Assembly (NCBI RefSeq): GCF_028416575.1
Contig: NZ_JAMQKB010000005.1
Location: forward strand, 115,376 to 179,375
Length of the DNA: 64,000 bases
Reading direction: 5' to 3'
Source: Terrihalobacillus insolitus
Lineage (GTDB): Bacteria > Bacillota > Bacilli > Bacillales > Amphibacillaceae
Positions within the stretch are counted from its first letter, which is position 1. Every line of letters begins with the position of its first letter. Below, piece after piece: positions 35,577 through 44,469 of this stretch. The notes under the pieces were generated by a model. The model had not been told where the DNA came from. It saw only the letters and a program-made list of their open reading frames with translations, and did no database searches. A program made the position numbers and the translations under genes.

Positions 35577-36221
35577 ATGAAAAAACATTATTCTGTTGCG
35601 AAAGAGGAACTTGTGTTTTACGGTAATGAGAATACCAGCCTTCAAAACGTATTGGCGATGTTGATTGGCCCTAAGGCTGAACCTTCAGTTACAGGAGAAT
35701 TGGCTGGACTAGGGGCGAAAACTTTATCTTCCATGACCGCTGAAGACTTCAAGAAATACGAAGGGGTTGGAGAATTGGCTGCAACCCGTATTCTCTCCGC
35801 TTTTGGTTTGGCAGGTATTTTGAACAAGTTTTCAAAAGAAGAACGCTATGTAGTACGTTCTCCTGAAGATGCAGCTAATTATTTTGTTGATTTAGCTCAT
35901 CATAATCAGGAACATTTTGAAGCTATTTATCTCAATACTAAAAATCAGGTAGTCGCAAGAAAGAATATCTTTAAGGGTTCTTTAAACGCCTCACTCGTGC
36001 ATCCAAGGGAAGTATTTCGCGAAGGATTAAAAGTGAGCGCTGCTTCCTTAATTGTGGCACATAATCATCCTAGTGGAGATCCTTCTCCATCGAGTGAGGA
36101 TATACAAGTAACAAAGAGATTAGTGGAGTCAGGAAAGATGATAGGCATTGAGTTACTTGACCATGTTATCATCGGCGATTGTGGGAAATTTACCAGTCTA
36201 AAAGAAAAAGGGCATTGCTAA
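35577..36221 (+). CDS. radC: RadC-family JAB-domain protein
   Basis: A 214-residue RadC protein. N-terminal helix-hairpin-helix region (YEGVGELAATRILSAFGLA), then the JAMM metal motif AHNHPSGDPSPSSED with His162, His164 and Asp175 and the preceding Glu (REVFREG). The family is common on plasmids and ICEs; its enzymatic role is still unsettled. The ATG at 35577 is preferred to the upstream GTG. Confidence 0.92.
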   Translation: MKKHYSVAKEELVFYGNENTSLQNVLAMLIGPKAEPSVTGELAGLGAKTLSSMTAEDFKKYEGVGELAATRILSAFGLAGILNKFSKEERYVVRSPEDAANYFVDLAHHNQEHFEAIYLNTKNQVVARKNIFKGSLNASLVHPREVFREGLKVSAASLIVAHNHPSGDPSPSSEDIQVTKRLVESGKMIGIELLDHVIIGDCGKFTSLKEKGHC

Positions 36222-36245
36222 TACCTAGAGAGGGAGATAAATTAT

Positions 36246-36722
36246 ATGTTAAATAGAGTTGTATTAGTAGGCAGACTTACACGTGATCCGGAACTTCGCT
36301 TTACTCCGAATGGTGTTGCGGTTGCAAAATTCACCATTGCGGTAAATCGTCCGTTCTCAAACCAAGAAGGGAAGCGGGAAGCCGACTTTCTTAATTGTGT
36401 TGTTTGGAGAAGACCAGCTGAAAATCTAGCAAACTACATGAAAAAAGGTAACTTAATTGGTGTTGATGGAAGATTACAGACCCGTTCATTTGATGGTCAG
36501 GATGGTAAGAAAGTTTTCGTTACCGAAGTTGTTTGCGACAGCGTTCAATTTTTAGAATCCAAAGGTTCTGGTAATGATAACCAAGGTTCTAATCAATCCG
36601 GTAATCAAGGGTACAATCAAAATGGAAATCAACGACCTAATAACCAAAATCCCCAAGATTATGACCCGTACTATGGTCATGGGGTACCTGTTGATATTAG
36701 TGACGACGGATTACCATTTTGA
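36246..36722 (+). CDS. ssb: Single-stranded DNA-binding protein
   Basis: A 158-residue SSB. OB-fold ([42 protein letters not shown]), a Gln/Asn/Gly-rich linker, and the acidic tip ISDDGLPF that recruits replication proteins. It is a plasmid copy, protecting single-stranded DNA during replication or transfer. Good GGGAG site. Confidence 0.96.
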   Translation: MLNRVVLVGRLTRDPELRFTPNGVAVAKFTIAVNRPFSNQEGKREADFLNCVVWRRPAENLANYMKKGNLIGVDGRLQTRSFDGQDGKKVFVTEVVCDSVQFLESKGSGNDNQGSNQSGNQGYNQNGNQRPNNQNPQDYDPYYGHGVPVDISDDGLPF

Positions 36723-36747
36723 AAAATTGAATTTTAAAGATGAGGAA

Positions 36748-36788
36748 AAGAGTGTTTTCAGTCCAAATGGATTGAGCACTCTTTTTTC
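36748..36788 (+). terminator. Rho-independent terminator after ssb
   Basis: AAGAGTG / CACTCTT with inner CAGTCC/GGATTG pairing and a following T-run. Confidence 0.85.
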
Positions 36789-36814
36789 TTTACTAAACAA
36801 TGGGAGGAATATTT

Positions 36815-37249
36815 ATGTTTCCGGTGGAAAAATCTGAAATAAATTACGTATTAACTAAAAACTGTGCTGTTGCTACTTTTGATACTGCTGAAGAGGTTCG
36901 TATCTGTTTAGAAGAAGAATTAGAAGATAATCTTGAATTTTTCGTTATGCTGCAGGAATGTGATGATGATGAATTGGAGATTTTCTTGCATTCTGATAAC
37001 CAGGAAGACCTTGATGAGGTACAACTTGCACGGTTAGAGAAACTTGGATTGTCGGAGGATAACTGCATTGAAGAGCTGTGTAAATTCCTTAATGTCTCAA
37101 TACGTGAGATAAATCCCGATGTAAAACGAAAAGAACTTATTAAACGGGCTAAAGGGTTCTACAGCAAATGTTATCCAATTGACTTCGACCAATTATCGAT
37201 TGAGCAACTGGAGAGAATGATCTTAGCTTCTCAAGAGTCCTTTCGTTAA
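36815..37249 (+). CDS. Acidic hypothetical protein
   Basis: A 144-residue strongly acidic protein (EEVRICLEEELEDNLEFFV, ECDDDELEIFLHS) with start at 36815 after GGGAGG. The charge pattern resembles DNA-mimic or inhibitor proteins of mobile elements, but this is speculation. It lies between the ssb terminator and the methyltransferase gene. Confidence 0.65.
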   Translation: MFPVEKSEINYVLTKNCAVATFDTAEEVRICLEEELEDNLEFFVMLQECDDDELEIFLHSDNQEDLDEVQLARLEKLGLSEDNCIEELCKFLNVSIREINPDVKRKELIKRAKGFYSKCYPIDFDQLSIEQLERMILASQESFR

Positions 37250-37292
37250 TCAATATAAAGAAAAGATATTAATTTGTCTGGAGGAATAGTGA

Positions 37293-38366
37293 ATGTCACA
37301 TATAGGAAATAAAATTCGTGCTGGTTTCTTTGCTACGCCAGTTAAACAAGGGGAATATATTACAAAACTGTTAAACGTGAAGGGAGAAGGAGCCTTTCTA
37401 GATCCAACATGTGGGGAAGGTGAAATTTTAAAACAACTTTCATCTTCTTTTCAATCTGAGGATTGTACGATTACCACATATGGGGTTGAACTAGATAAAA
37501 CAAGAGCAAAAACAGCTCAGGAGAATTTAGATCATTGTATCAATGCTCCTATTGAAAGTATGGTGATCTCTAATGAAGCTGTTTCATTATTGTTTCTTAA
37601 TCCTCCTTATGACCACACAATGAAGGGAATGGATGACGATAACACAGACCGTAAAGAATGGACTGAACTCGTAAGGAATGTCCGTTACTTAAAGGAGCGG
37701 GGATTGATGATATATATCATTCCTAGTTATCGTTTTGCTGATAAAAAAATCGCTAGATATTTAGCAACTCACTTTAGTAATATTGGAGTTGTTCGCTTTT
37801 CTGATGAAGAATACGATGATTTTAAACAATGTATCTTTATCGGAAATAAAAAGAGCGGAAAACATAAAGAATTCAATCAGAAACTTTATGATTTTTTATT
37901 AAATATGGAAAGCGAAGACTTTGTAAGAAATCAGGTCACTCCTGTTAATGTCATGGTTGGTAAACATCAATGGGATGTTCCCACGGGGCCGACTGAGTTA
38001 AAAACCTTCTATACCAAGTTGGAGAATAAATCTAACTTTTATGAAGGAATTAAAAACTCTAAAGGCTTTTCTGCTTTTATGGAACGATCCAAGCCTAAGC
38101 AATTAGTGATAGGTGGTAATCCTTGTTTACCTATTAACCAGGGGCAAATGGCTCTTTTGCTTGCTAGTGGAGCAGTCAATGGAGAAATAGGAACAGACGA
38201 CCATTACCACCTCGTTCAGGGATTGGAGATTGTCTCCAAAGTCACGGAAGAGGAAGAGAGAAGGCATGATAATGGTAGTAAAACAACCATTACTAAAGAA
38301 CGTACAAAAAGGGATGTTTCTGTAAAAGTTATTACTCCAAAAGGACTTGTACGGAAACTCGTTTAA
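37293..38366 (+). CDS. SAM-dependent DNA methyltransferase-like protein (DUF6094)
   Basis: A 357-residue protein with SAM motif I DPTCGEGE (37-44) and the catalytic NPPY (103-106) of N6-adenine or N4-cytosine methylases, followed by IYIIPSYRFADKKI. This layout is the DUF6094 type found on plasmids and phages. No cognate restriction enzyme is nearby, so it is an orphan methylase, perhaps for anti-restriction. AGGAGG-like site. Confidence 0.85.
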   Translation: MSHIGNKIRAGFFATPVKQGEYITKLLNVKGEGAFLDPTCGEGEILKQLSSSFQSEDCTITTYGVELDKTRAKTAQENLDHCINAPIESMVISNEAVSLLFLNPPYDHTMKGMDDDNTDRKEWTELVRNVRYLKERGLMIYIIPSYRFADKKIARYLATHFSNIGVVRFSDEEYDDFKQCIFIGNKKSGKHKEFNQKLYDFLLNMESEDFVRNQVTPVNVMVGKHQWDVPTGPTELKTFYTKLENKSNFYEGIKNSKGFSAFMERSKPKQLVIGGNPCLPINQGQMALLLASGAVNGEIGTDDHYHLVQGLEIVSKVTEEEERRHDNGSKTTITKERTKRDVSVKVITPKGLVRKLV

Positions 38367-38387
38367 GAAACAGAGAGTGACAAAAAT

Positions 38388-38504
38388 GTTGGTAACCAGC
38401 GACATTAAAGTTGGTAACTGACAAATAATGTTGGTAACTAGCGACATTAAAGTTGGTAACTGACAAATAATGTTGGTAACTAGCGACATTAAAGTTGGTA
38501 ACTG
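38388..38504 (+). repeat. Iteron-like array: six GTTGGTAAC boxes
   Basis: GTTGGTAAC occurs at 38388, 38410, 38430, 38452, 38472 and 38494, alternating 22- and 20-base spacing, so every box lies on the same DNA face. The larger unit is a 42-base direct repeat present three times. It sits between the methyltransferase gene and a small gene, consistent with a protein-binding array. Confidence 0.9.
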
Positions 38505-38538
38505 AGTAGCTATGAATGAAGAGGGGAGCAAAATAATT

Positions 38539-38742
38539 ATGTGTGAGAACATACCGCAGTTTAATTTGATTGCTATGAAAAGTTTAGTTGATAAAGACAG
38601 ATATTTTTCTTTCGTCTTTAACGATTTAATGAAGAAGGGTTTGGAAGAAGAAAATGCTCTGCAGGTCATCTTTAACTCTAATATTTTAGGGGATGCCGCA
38701 ATGGAAGACATTTATCTTCAAGAGATAAACCAACTTCAATAA
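38539..38742 (+). CDS. Small hypothetical protein downstream of the repeat array
   Basis: A 67-residue protein with start at 38539 chosen for the GAGGGGAGC site; the ATG at 38512 is the alternative. Predicted helical (FNDLMKKGLEEENALQVIF). No family recognised. It directly follows the GTTGGTAAC array, so the array may control it. Confidence 0.55.
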   Translation: MCENIPQFNLIAMKSLVDKDRYFSFVFNDLMKKGLEEENALQVIFNSNILGDAAMEDIYLQEINQLQ

Positions 38743-38762
38743 TTAATCTGGAGGAAGTATTA

Positions 38763-38798
38763 AAAGAGGTATCAAGCACAGTCTTGAACCTCTTTTTT
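38763..38798 (+). terminator. Rho-independent terminator
   Basis: AAAGAGGT..CAAG / CTTG.ACCTCTTT with a following T-run. Confidence 0.88.
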
Positions 38799-38828
38799 AA
38801 TTTATAAAAAACAGGGAGAGGGATTTTA

Positions 38829-40691
38829 ATGGAAGCACAACTATCTTTATTTGCAAATCAGCCAGAAGTCAACAAAGATATTCAAGATATCCGTACTGAG
38901 TCACAAAGCAATCGAGAAGTCGCATACGATGTTGGCCAAAAAATTGGCGGTGCAAGAAAGGATGAATTTGCAATAAGAAAAGCGTTTGAAAACTCGCAAA
39001 GTGTGGATAACCTTCAAACACTTGAGGATTGTAGCAATGTTCTAGCAGCTGAAATGGTAACAAAGCATGAGTTGTTTAAATCTTTTTCATTAGAAAATGA
39101 GAAAGAGAAAGGTGCTGAACCAGAAGTCGCTAGAACCAAACAATTAATTATTCAACGTATTGATACTTCGCCTAAGACTGATTCCGCTAAAGGTAGAAAA
39201 GCCTTTTTGCTTGCTGCCGACTATTACCAAGAGGTAATGGATACAGTTTTAACTTGGGATCAGCTTATAAATACGGTGTACCAATTGCGTAAAAGAATTA
39301 ATCATGAGGGTATTCCTTCTGATTATCCTCAAAAAAGGATAGAGGAAGCAAAGGAACAGTTACAAGTAGTTGAGGAAGGCACTCCAGAGCATAAAGCTCA
39401 TAAGAAGGACTTGGAATACTACCAAGAGTTACTTGACTCAATTATGGAGTCAAGAGAACTACCTATTAAGTGTCTTGGTAAAAAATTCATCAACTTTTTC
39501 ACCAATCATACCAGTGCGAACAATACGCTCAATAACGTACAAAAGAAAGTTAAATCCTGGGATGATTTATTAAATAATTCGACTACTCCTAAGAAAAAAC
39601 GTGGACCGGTTAAGCCCGTTTGGGAGAGAACTTTGCCAGAAAGACCAGATAGGATTGGTGGTGTTTCTTCTAGTATCCGTACTCCTGAAGAACTAATGAA
39701 CTCTTTTGGTTTTCGCGGTGTAGAGTTTGGTCACTATCTAAATGATGAAGTTGCTGGAGATCATGTTTTCCGTTGTTCTGAGGCTTATTACGACCTGTCT
39801 GATGTATTGGAAATGGACCATTATTATACAGTTTCTTTAAATGGAACTCTTGCAATGGCATTTGGCAGTAGGGGGAGAGGTGCTGCCTTAGCACATTTTG
39901 AACCAAAGTCCCAGGTTATCAATTTAACAAGGGATAGAGGTTGCCTCGGTGTTACAGCACATGAATGGTTCCATGCACTTGATAACTGGTTATTTAATGT
40001 CTCCCATAGATTTAATAATGGCAAGATTGGTTATATGTCCCACTTAGAAAGTGAAGGGCATAATATTTCACCGTCTATCATCCAGGCATTTAATGATTTA
40101 ATGTCTGCCATTAAAAAGGGAAATAGTATTTCTCATTTTGAAAATACCAATAAAAGCGGAGATAAATGGCGTATAGGGTTAAGCGTTAAGTCAAGCTACG
40201 ATAGGCATGGAGGTAATCTTCTTAGTCTAATGACAGCTCAAAAAACTATTCTAAACCAATCTCTGGAACGTCGACTTTCTCTCACTTCCCACATAAGGGG
40301 AGATCTGGACAAAGAAAGAGAAAAAGCTGAGAAAAAGCTATTCAGAGATTTAAAGAGATACGCTCAGGCTATAGCTTGGTATCATGAGCAGAAAACAGGG
40401 GAAAGAGTGGAATCAATTCCGTATCCATCCGATAACTCCCAATACCTCGAAACAAGTATATCCTTGGATCGAGGAAAGACGGGAAAATATTGGAGCAGCT
40501 CGAGGGAACTCGCAGCCCGTGCTTTTGAAGCATATGTTGAAGATAAGTTGCGGGATGAGGGAAGAAAAAATGACTATTTGGTTTGCGGTACCAATGATAG
40601 TGCTGCTTTTCCAATCGGAGAAGAACGTTCTTTAATAAACACTAAATTCGAGGAACTTTTAGCAGAGTTGCGTAAGGTTCGTCTGCTATAA
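38829..40691 (+). CDS. LPD1-domain protein with HEWFH metallopeptidase motif
   Basis: A 620-residue protein. Helical N-terminal half; at about 290-345 an LPD1 domain (FGFRGVEFGHYL, AYYDLSDVLEM), a module of large polyvalent proteins of phages and conjugative elements; then a zinc-metallopeptidase-like motif HEWFH (378-382) in GVTAHEWFHALDNW. Such proteins are thought to enter the recipient with DNA and act against host defences. That role is family-based inference. RBS AGGGAGAGG. Confidence 0.8.
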   Translation: MEAQLSLFANQPEVNKDIQDIRTESQSNREVAYDVGQKIGGARKDEFAIRKAFENSQSVDNLQTLEDCSNVLAAEMVTKHELFKSFSLENEKEKGAEPEVARTKQLIIQRIDTSPKTDSAKGRKAFLLAADYYQEVMDTVLTWDQLINTVYQLRKRINHEGIPSDYPQKRIEEAKEQLQVVEEGTPEHKAHKKDLEYYQELLDSIMESRELPIKCLGKKFINFFTNHTSANNTLNNVQKKVKSWDDLLNNSTTPKKKRGPVKPVWERTLPERPDRIGGVSSSIRTPEELMNSFGFRGVEFGHYLNDEVAGDHVFRCSEAYYDLSDVLEMDHYYTVSLNGTLAMAFGSRGRGAALAHFEPKSQVINLTRDRGCLGVTAHEWFHALDNWLFNVSHRFNNGKIGYMSHLESEGHNISPSIIQAFNDLMSAIKKGNSISHFENTNKSGDKWRIGLSVKSSYDRHGGNLLSLMTAQKTILNQSLERRLSLTSHIRGDLDKEREKAEKKLFRDLKRYAQAIAWYHEQKTGERVESIPYPSDNSQYLETSISLDRGKTGKYWSSSRELAARAFEAYVEDKLRDEGRKNDYLVCGTNDSAAFPIGEERSLINTKFEELLAELRKVRLL

Positions 40692-40697
40692 GGTGAA

Positions 40698-40733
40698 GAG
40701 AGTTAGGTTAATTTTAGCCTAGCTCTTTTTTTA
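40698..40733 (+). terminator. Rho-independent terminator
   Basis: AGAG.TAGG / CCTA.CTCT stem followed by TTTTTTTATT, directly after the LPD1 gene. Confidence 0.88.
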
Positions 40734-40753
40734 TTAAATATTAGGAGGAGAAT

Positions 40754-42175
40754 ATGATGAGACCTATCATGAAAAAAGTATATACCATATCTAAAAAGGC
40801 GGAGCAGCCCAGAGTTTGGTTACAATCGTTAGTTTGTGAAGCGGCTGGATGGAAAGAGGGCGAAACACTGTATGTTCAAGTGTTAGAGGACAAACAGGAA
40901 ATCATTATCGAAAATAAAACAGAACATGCAGCTGTTGATTCTCATGTTGTGCACGTTTCCGGAAGGAAGAGTCCAACGAGCCAAAAACGTCGGCCTTTAG
41001 TTGATTCTTCTGGTAGTCGCTATGCGTCCATTCTCTCAATTAAGCAAAAGGTTGAAATATGTGTATTTACAGAGGGGGATTATGGTCGAGTTATCATAAG
41101 ACCGCTCCAATACAAACTAATGGCTAGCAAAACTATTCAAAGTCCAGCAGATGAACGTATTAGATTACTATCTATGTGCGCTGGTGCTGGGATAGGAACA
41201 TCCTGTATGGTTGACACAAATTATTTTACACCTGTAATGGAAATAGAATGGGAAGATGATTCTAGCGAAGTAATAAAACACAATTATCCCAACTCCTACC
41301 TCTTTAATGGAGACTTGCGTGATTGTAATGAGGCAGTTAAATCAGATGTGGCTTTTATCAGCTTACCTTGTGATCAGCATAGTAGTTTAGGATATCAAGA
41401 AGGTAATGTGATGAATAACTTAGTTTTAGCTGCGTCTAAATTAATTAAAAGTTCTAAGAGTAAAATTCTATTCTTTGAGAATGTACCACAGTTTTATAAA
41501 AGTGATAGTTGGTTTATTCTGAAGGATTTATTAGGAGACATTTATCCCTATTGGCAGGAGAAAAATATCGAGTCCTGGGATTATGGAAGTATAGCTACAC
41601 GAAATAGGACCTATGCAGTTGGTTTTTCTGATTACGAGCTTTTCCAATCCTTTGAGTTTCCGCGAGCACCAAAACTAAGACGAAAAAAACTTAAGGATTA
41701 TCTTGAGTCCCCTAAAAGTAAATTTGAATGGAAATCTTTAGCTAAATGGATGAATTCATTTCAATCAAGGGATAGTTCATGGAAAAACCGTTCCTTAGAC
41801 AAAACCTTTGTAACAGGTGAGGTAAAGCAAATAAATGCGATACCAGCAAGATACCGTAGTCAATGTGCTTCGAATTCTTATGTTCTTAGCGAGAATAGAG
41901 AATCTTTCCGTTTCTTAACTGAAAAAGAGATACGGAAAATTTTACATGTACCTGACTGGTTTGAGTTTTGTGATCATACTCCTGTAACCCGAAGGTATGA
42001 AATGCTTGGTCAATCGGTGGACGGTAATGTAATTAGAGCAATAGCCAATAACATTGCTATGGTTCTTATGAAACACTCCTTCCATACGATTAAAGAGCAT
42101 GTGAAAGAAATTAAGGATAAAACAGTTGCTTCAGTTAATATTGCAACAAACGGTCAACTAGAATTAATGATCTGA
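40754..42175 (+). CDS. C5-cytosine DNA methyltransferase-like protein
   Basis: A 473-residue protein. The first about 125 residues form an AbrB/Vir-like beta-rich domain (KKVYTISKKAEQPRVWL, LQVLED-type strands). The remainder carries diverged C5-methylase motifs: motif I LLSMCAGAGIGTS, catalytic Pro-Cys at 205-206 (SLPCDQHSS), FENVPQF (242-244 ENV), ATRNRTYAVG and a motif X-like LGQSVDGNVIRAIANNIA. The N-terminal fusion is unusual. No restriction partner seen. Confidence 0.85.
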   Translation: MMRPIMKKVYTISKKAEQPRVWLQSLVCEAAGWKEGETLYVQVLEDKQEIIIENKTEHAAVDSHVVHVSGRKSPTSQKRRPLVDSSGSRYASILSIKQKVEICVFTEGDYGRVIIRPLQYKLMASKTIQSPADERIRLLSMCAGAGIGTSCMVDTNYFTPVMEIEWEDDSSEVIKHNYPNSYLFNGDLRDCNEAVKSDVAFISLPCDQHSSLGYQEGNVMNNLVLAASKLIKSSKSKILFFENVPQFYKSDSWFILKDLLGDIYPYWQEKNIESWDYGSIATRNRTYAVGFSDYELFQSFEFPRAPKLRRKKLKDYLESPKSKFEWKSLAKWMNSFQSRDSSWKNRSLDKTFVTGEVKQINAIPARYRSQCASNSYVLSENRESFRFLTEKEIRKILHVPDWFEFCDHTPVTRRYEMLGQSVDGNVIRAIANNIAMVLMKHSFHTIKEHVKEIKDKTVASVNIATNGQLELMI

Positions 42176-42207
42176 TACACACGTTTTTTGATTATGGGAT
42201 TTTAAAA

Positions 42208-42246
42208 AAGAGCTAGACTAAATAAAATTAGTTTAGCTCTCTTTTT
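42208..42246 (+). terminator. Rho-independent terminator
   Basis: AGAGCTA.ACTAA / TTAGT.TAGCTCT followed by CTTTTT. Confidence 0.88.
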
Positions 42247-42504
42247 ATTGTCGAATGATAGAATCAGTGGTAGAATTTTAGCAAGGAAAGAAAAAATCAC
42301 TTTTGCGGGAACAAAAGTGATTTTGGTTCGGGACGGGAATCCCTATGTGTTTTTGCATTTTCTATTAATTTATATGAGTAGTATACCCTATTCATTCCTT
42401 TTTATGCAAGGGATATTATGTGTATACCTATGAAAATATAATGGAATTATGTATATGACCGTTTCGAACCTCTCTTTCTTTAAATAGGTAAGGGAGGTAT
42501 TTTT
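42247..42504. other. Rep gene upstream region with perfect hairpin
   Basis: No gene. A perfect 13-base stem with a 6-base loop (AAAATCACTTTTG ... CAAAAGTGATTTT, 42293-42324) precedes the Rep gene and could be a terminator or copy-control structure. Confidence 0.55.
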
Positions 42505-43527
42505 GTGTTTTCTAGTTGGAAAGAATTTATTACATGGGAAAAATCAACATTAGACACCATTGATGTAAAAAAGACCTACATAGATATAGCGGGGGATTTT
42601 ATGGCTGGTGTTCTACTTTCCCAAATTGTTTATTGGTATTTACCAAGTAAAGACGGAAAAAGTAAATTAAGAGTTAAAAAAGATGGCCACTACTGGATAG
42701 CTAAAAAGCGGGATGAATGGTATGAAGAGATTCGTTTTAGTGAAGCTAATTATAAAACAGCTATTAAAAAATTAGAGAAAAAGAATTTGGTTGTAAGAGA
42801 AAGATTTAAATTTGCTGGAGCGCCTACTACTCATGTTCGGTTAAATGTTCCAGAATTTTTAAGATCAATTAATGATTTGATGATTGAAAAAGAAAATAAT
42901 CTGGAAGATGACTTAAAGGACTTTAGTGACTATCTTGACCAAGAGATAACTGCAGAACCATTGGCATCATTGGATTCGGTTGAATCAACCAAATCAATTC
43001 GGCGGAATCAACCGAATGGAAATGGTGAAATCAACCAAATGAATTCGGTTAAATCAAACGAATCTTTAACAAAGAATACAACAGAGAATATAACAAAGAA
43101 TACATACAAAGATTATCAAAATAAAAATCTTAATCCTAATCTTAAAAATAAAGAACTAGATATCTATGATGTATTATGGAACATAGAGATCCCTAAAGAT
43201 TTAAAACATAAGATTAAGGTTAAGATTGCAAATCAACAGCTAAATCATTTATCAATTCAAAATTTACTAGATTTGCAAGATGCGTATCTTTATCAAATAC
43301 AACAAGATTTCGTCAAACCTGACGCTCCTTATGACGATGACTTTTATATTAATGATCAGATATTTAGCGAAACTATTATGAAGATGTTAGAAACAGTTAA
43401 AGAGATTAATAACATGAAAGGATTAGTAAAAGATTGGGTGCAAAGAAGAGTTGATTTTAAAATGAGAGAATCTCACTTTTACAACACCAGTACCTACAGG
43501 GAAGAGAATGAACCTGATAATGATTAA
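42505..43527 (+). CDS. Plasmid replication initiator (RepA_N-like)
   Basis: A 340-residue protein with a GTG start after GGGAGGT. The N-terminal winged-helix region (DFMAGVLLSQIVYWYLPSK, VKKDGHYWIAKKRDEWYEEI, HVRLNVPEFL) is typical of Firmicute plasmid Rep proteins of the RepA_N/DnaD-like kind. A low-complexity middle and a helical C-terminus follow. The DNA encoding the middle holds four 23-base iterons, matching plasmids whose origin lies inside rep. Confidence 0.8.
   Translation: MFSSWKEFITWEKSTLDTIDVKKTYIDIAGDFMAGVLLSQIVYWYLPSKDGKSKLRVKKDGHYWIAKKRDEWYEEIRFSEANYKTAIKKLEKKNLVVRERFKFAGAPTTHVRLNVPEFLRSINDLMIEKENNLEDDLKDFSDYLDQEITAEPLASLDSVESTKSIRRNQPNGNGEINQMNSVKSNESLTKNTTENITKNTYKDYQNKNLNPNLKNKELDIYDVLWNIEIPKDLKHKIKVKIANQQLNHLSIQNLLDLQDAYLYQIQQDFVKPDAPYDDDFYINDQIFSETIMKMLETVKEINNMKGLVKDWVQRRVDFKMRESHFYNTSTYREENEPDND
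42982..43063 (+). repeat. Iterons inside the rep gene (candidate oriV)
   Basis: RAATCAAMCRAAT occurs at 42982, 43005, 43028 and 43051, exactly 23 bases apart, with GATTCGG/AATTCGG boxes between. Since 23 is not a multiple of three, protein repeats cannot explain it, so the periodicity is selected at the DNA level. Confidence 0.85.
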
Positions 43528-43560
43528 TAAACTGTTTTCAAACAGCGAAAATACACATCA

Positions 43561-43664
43561 TTGATTTTTTAAACAAACATGATAAAATAAAGATAACTTT
43601 ATAAACAGGGAAAAACCCTAAATGACTAGCCTTGGAAGAGGTCTATTCGTTTAGGTTTTTTTTC
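43561..43664 (+). promoter_or_regulatory. Promoter and short terminated leader/sRNA
   Basis: TTGATT (43561-43566), 16-base spacer, TAAAAT (43583-43588), then a transcript of about 70 bases ending in CCTAAATGA (43617-43625) / TCGTTTAGG (43647-43655) and eight T. It could be a small RNA or an attenuated leader for the Rep gene at 45569, from which it is now separated by the transposon insertion. Confidence 0.65.
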
Positions 43665-43939
43665 TCCTTAATGGCCGTCTTGTTGATATAGTATTTTGTC
43701 ATATTTTCTGATAGTATATAAACAAGAATACTTTGAATTTATTTCGGTTTTGTGGTTTTAAAATAAAGTTACGACATTTGTAAAAAAGATGCGACGTTTA
43801 AAATAAAGTCGCAACGTTTAGAAAAATGTTGCGAAGGTTTATCCCTTTGGATATGATGATTCCAAAGGGTATTTTACGAAAAGTATTGTGCCGCAAACGG
43901 GCCATATTGTTGAATTAATTTTTACACTAATATTAATTT

Positions 43940-43985
43940 GAAGAAGAATCAGGGTATGTAATCCCGATTCTTCTTTTCTTTTTAT
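43940..43985 (+). terminator. Hairpin upstream of cadC
   Basis: GAAGAATC.GGG / CCCGATTCTTC stem with T-rich tail. It insulates the cargo from outside transcription. Confidence 0.8.
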
Positions 43986-43988
43986 TTC

Positions 43989-44053
43989 ATTCAAGTATTT
44001 GTTTGAATGATTAATAAAAAATTGTTATACTTTATTCAAGCAAATATTTGAAT
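43989..44053 (+). promoter_or_regulatory. cadC promoter with two operators
   Basis: TTGAAT (44003-44008), 17-base spacer, TATACT (44026-44031). Two 20-base imperfect palindromes of the ATTCAA..TTTGAAT type lie at 43989-44008 (over the -35) and 44034-44053 (just after the -10), 45 bases apart. This is the CadC/ArsR operator kind. Confidence 0.85.
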
Positions 44054-44070
44054 GAAGACGGGGTGATAAT

Positions 44071-44439
44071 ATGGATAGGAAAGATACTTGCGAAATTTAC
44101 TGTTACGACGAAGAAAAAGTAAATCGAGTACAAGAGGATTTACAGGCAACTAATACATCTGGTGTTGCCCAGATGTTAAAAGCTTTTGCTGATGAAAATA
44201 GAGCAAAAATTATCTATGCTTTGTGCCAAGAAGATGAACTATGTGTATGTGATATAGCAAATATTATCGGTTCAACGGTTGCAAATGCTTCCCATCATTT
44301 GAGAAAGCTTGATAAACAAGGGGTTGTAAAGTATCGGAAAGAATGGAAACTTACATTTTATTCGTTAGATGATGAACATATCAAGCAGATAATGACGATT
44401 GCATTGGCACATAAAAAAGAGGAGACGGTCAATGTTTAA
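44071..44439 (+). CDS. cadC: Metal-sensing repressor CadC (ArsR/SmtB family)
   Basis: A 122-residue repressor nearly identical in layout to pI258 CadC: Cys7 and Cys11 in the N-terminal arm (DTCEIYC) and Cys58 and Cys60 in ELCVCDIA form the Cd/Pb/Zn site; recognition helix TVANASHHLRKL. Metal binding releases the operators upstream. It controls itself and cadD, and is the first cargo gene of the Tn7-like element. Confidence 0.95.
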   Translation: MDRKDTCEIYCYDEEKVNRVQEDLQATNTSGVAQMLKAFADENRAKIIYALCQEDELCVCDIANIIGSTVANASHHLRKLDKQGVVKYRKEWKLTFYSLDDEHIKQIMTIALAHKKEETVNV

Positions 44440-44469
44440 TCTTATTCAGTATTTATTAGAGGTGAAAGT

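Noticed and set aside
38388..38504. CRISPR array
   Set aside because: The repeats are contiguous 42-base units with no unique spacers and no cas gene nearby.
38127..38711. 194-residue minus-strand frame with a 14-residue repeat
   Set aside because: The repeat is the translation of the 42-base DNA array, the frame runs across the antisense of two + strand genes, and no ribosome site precedes it.
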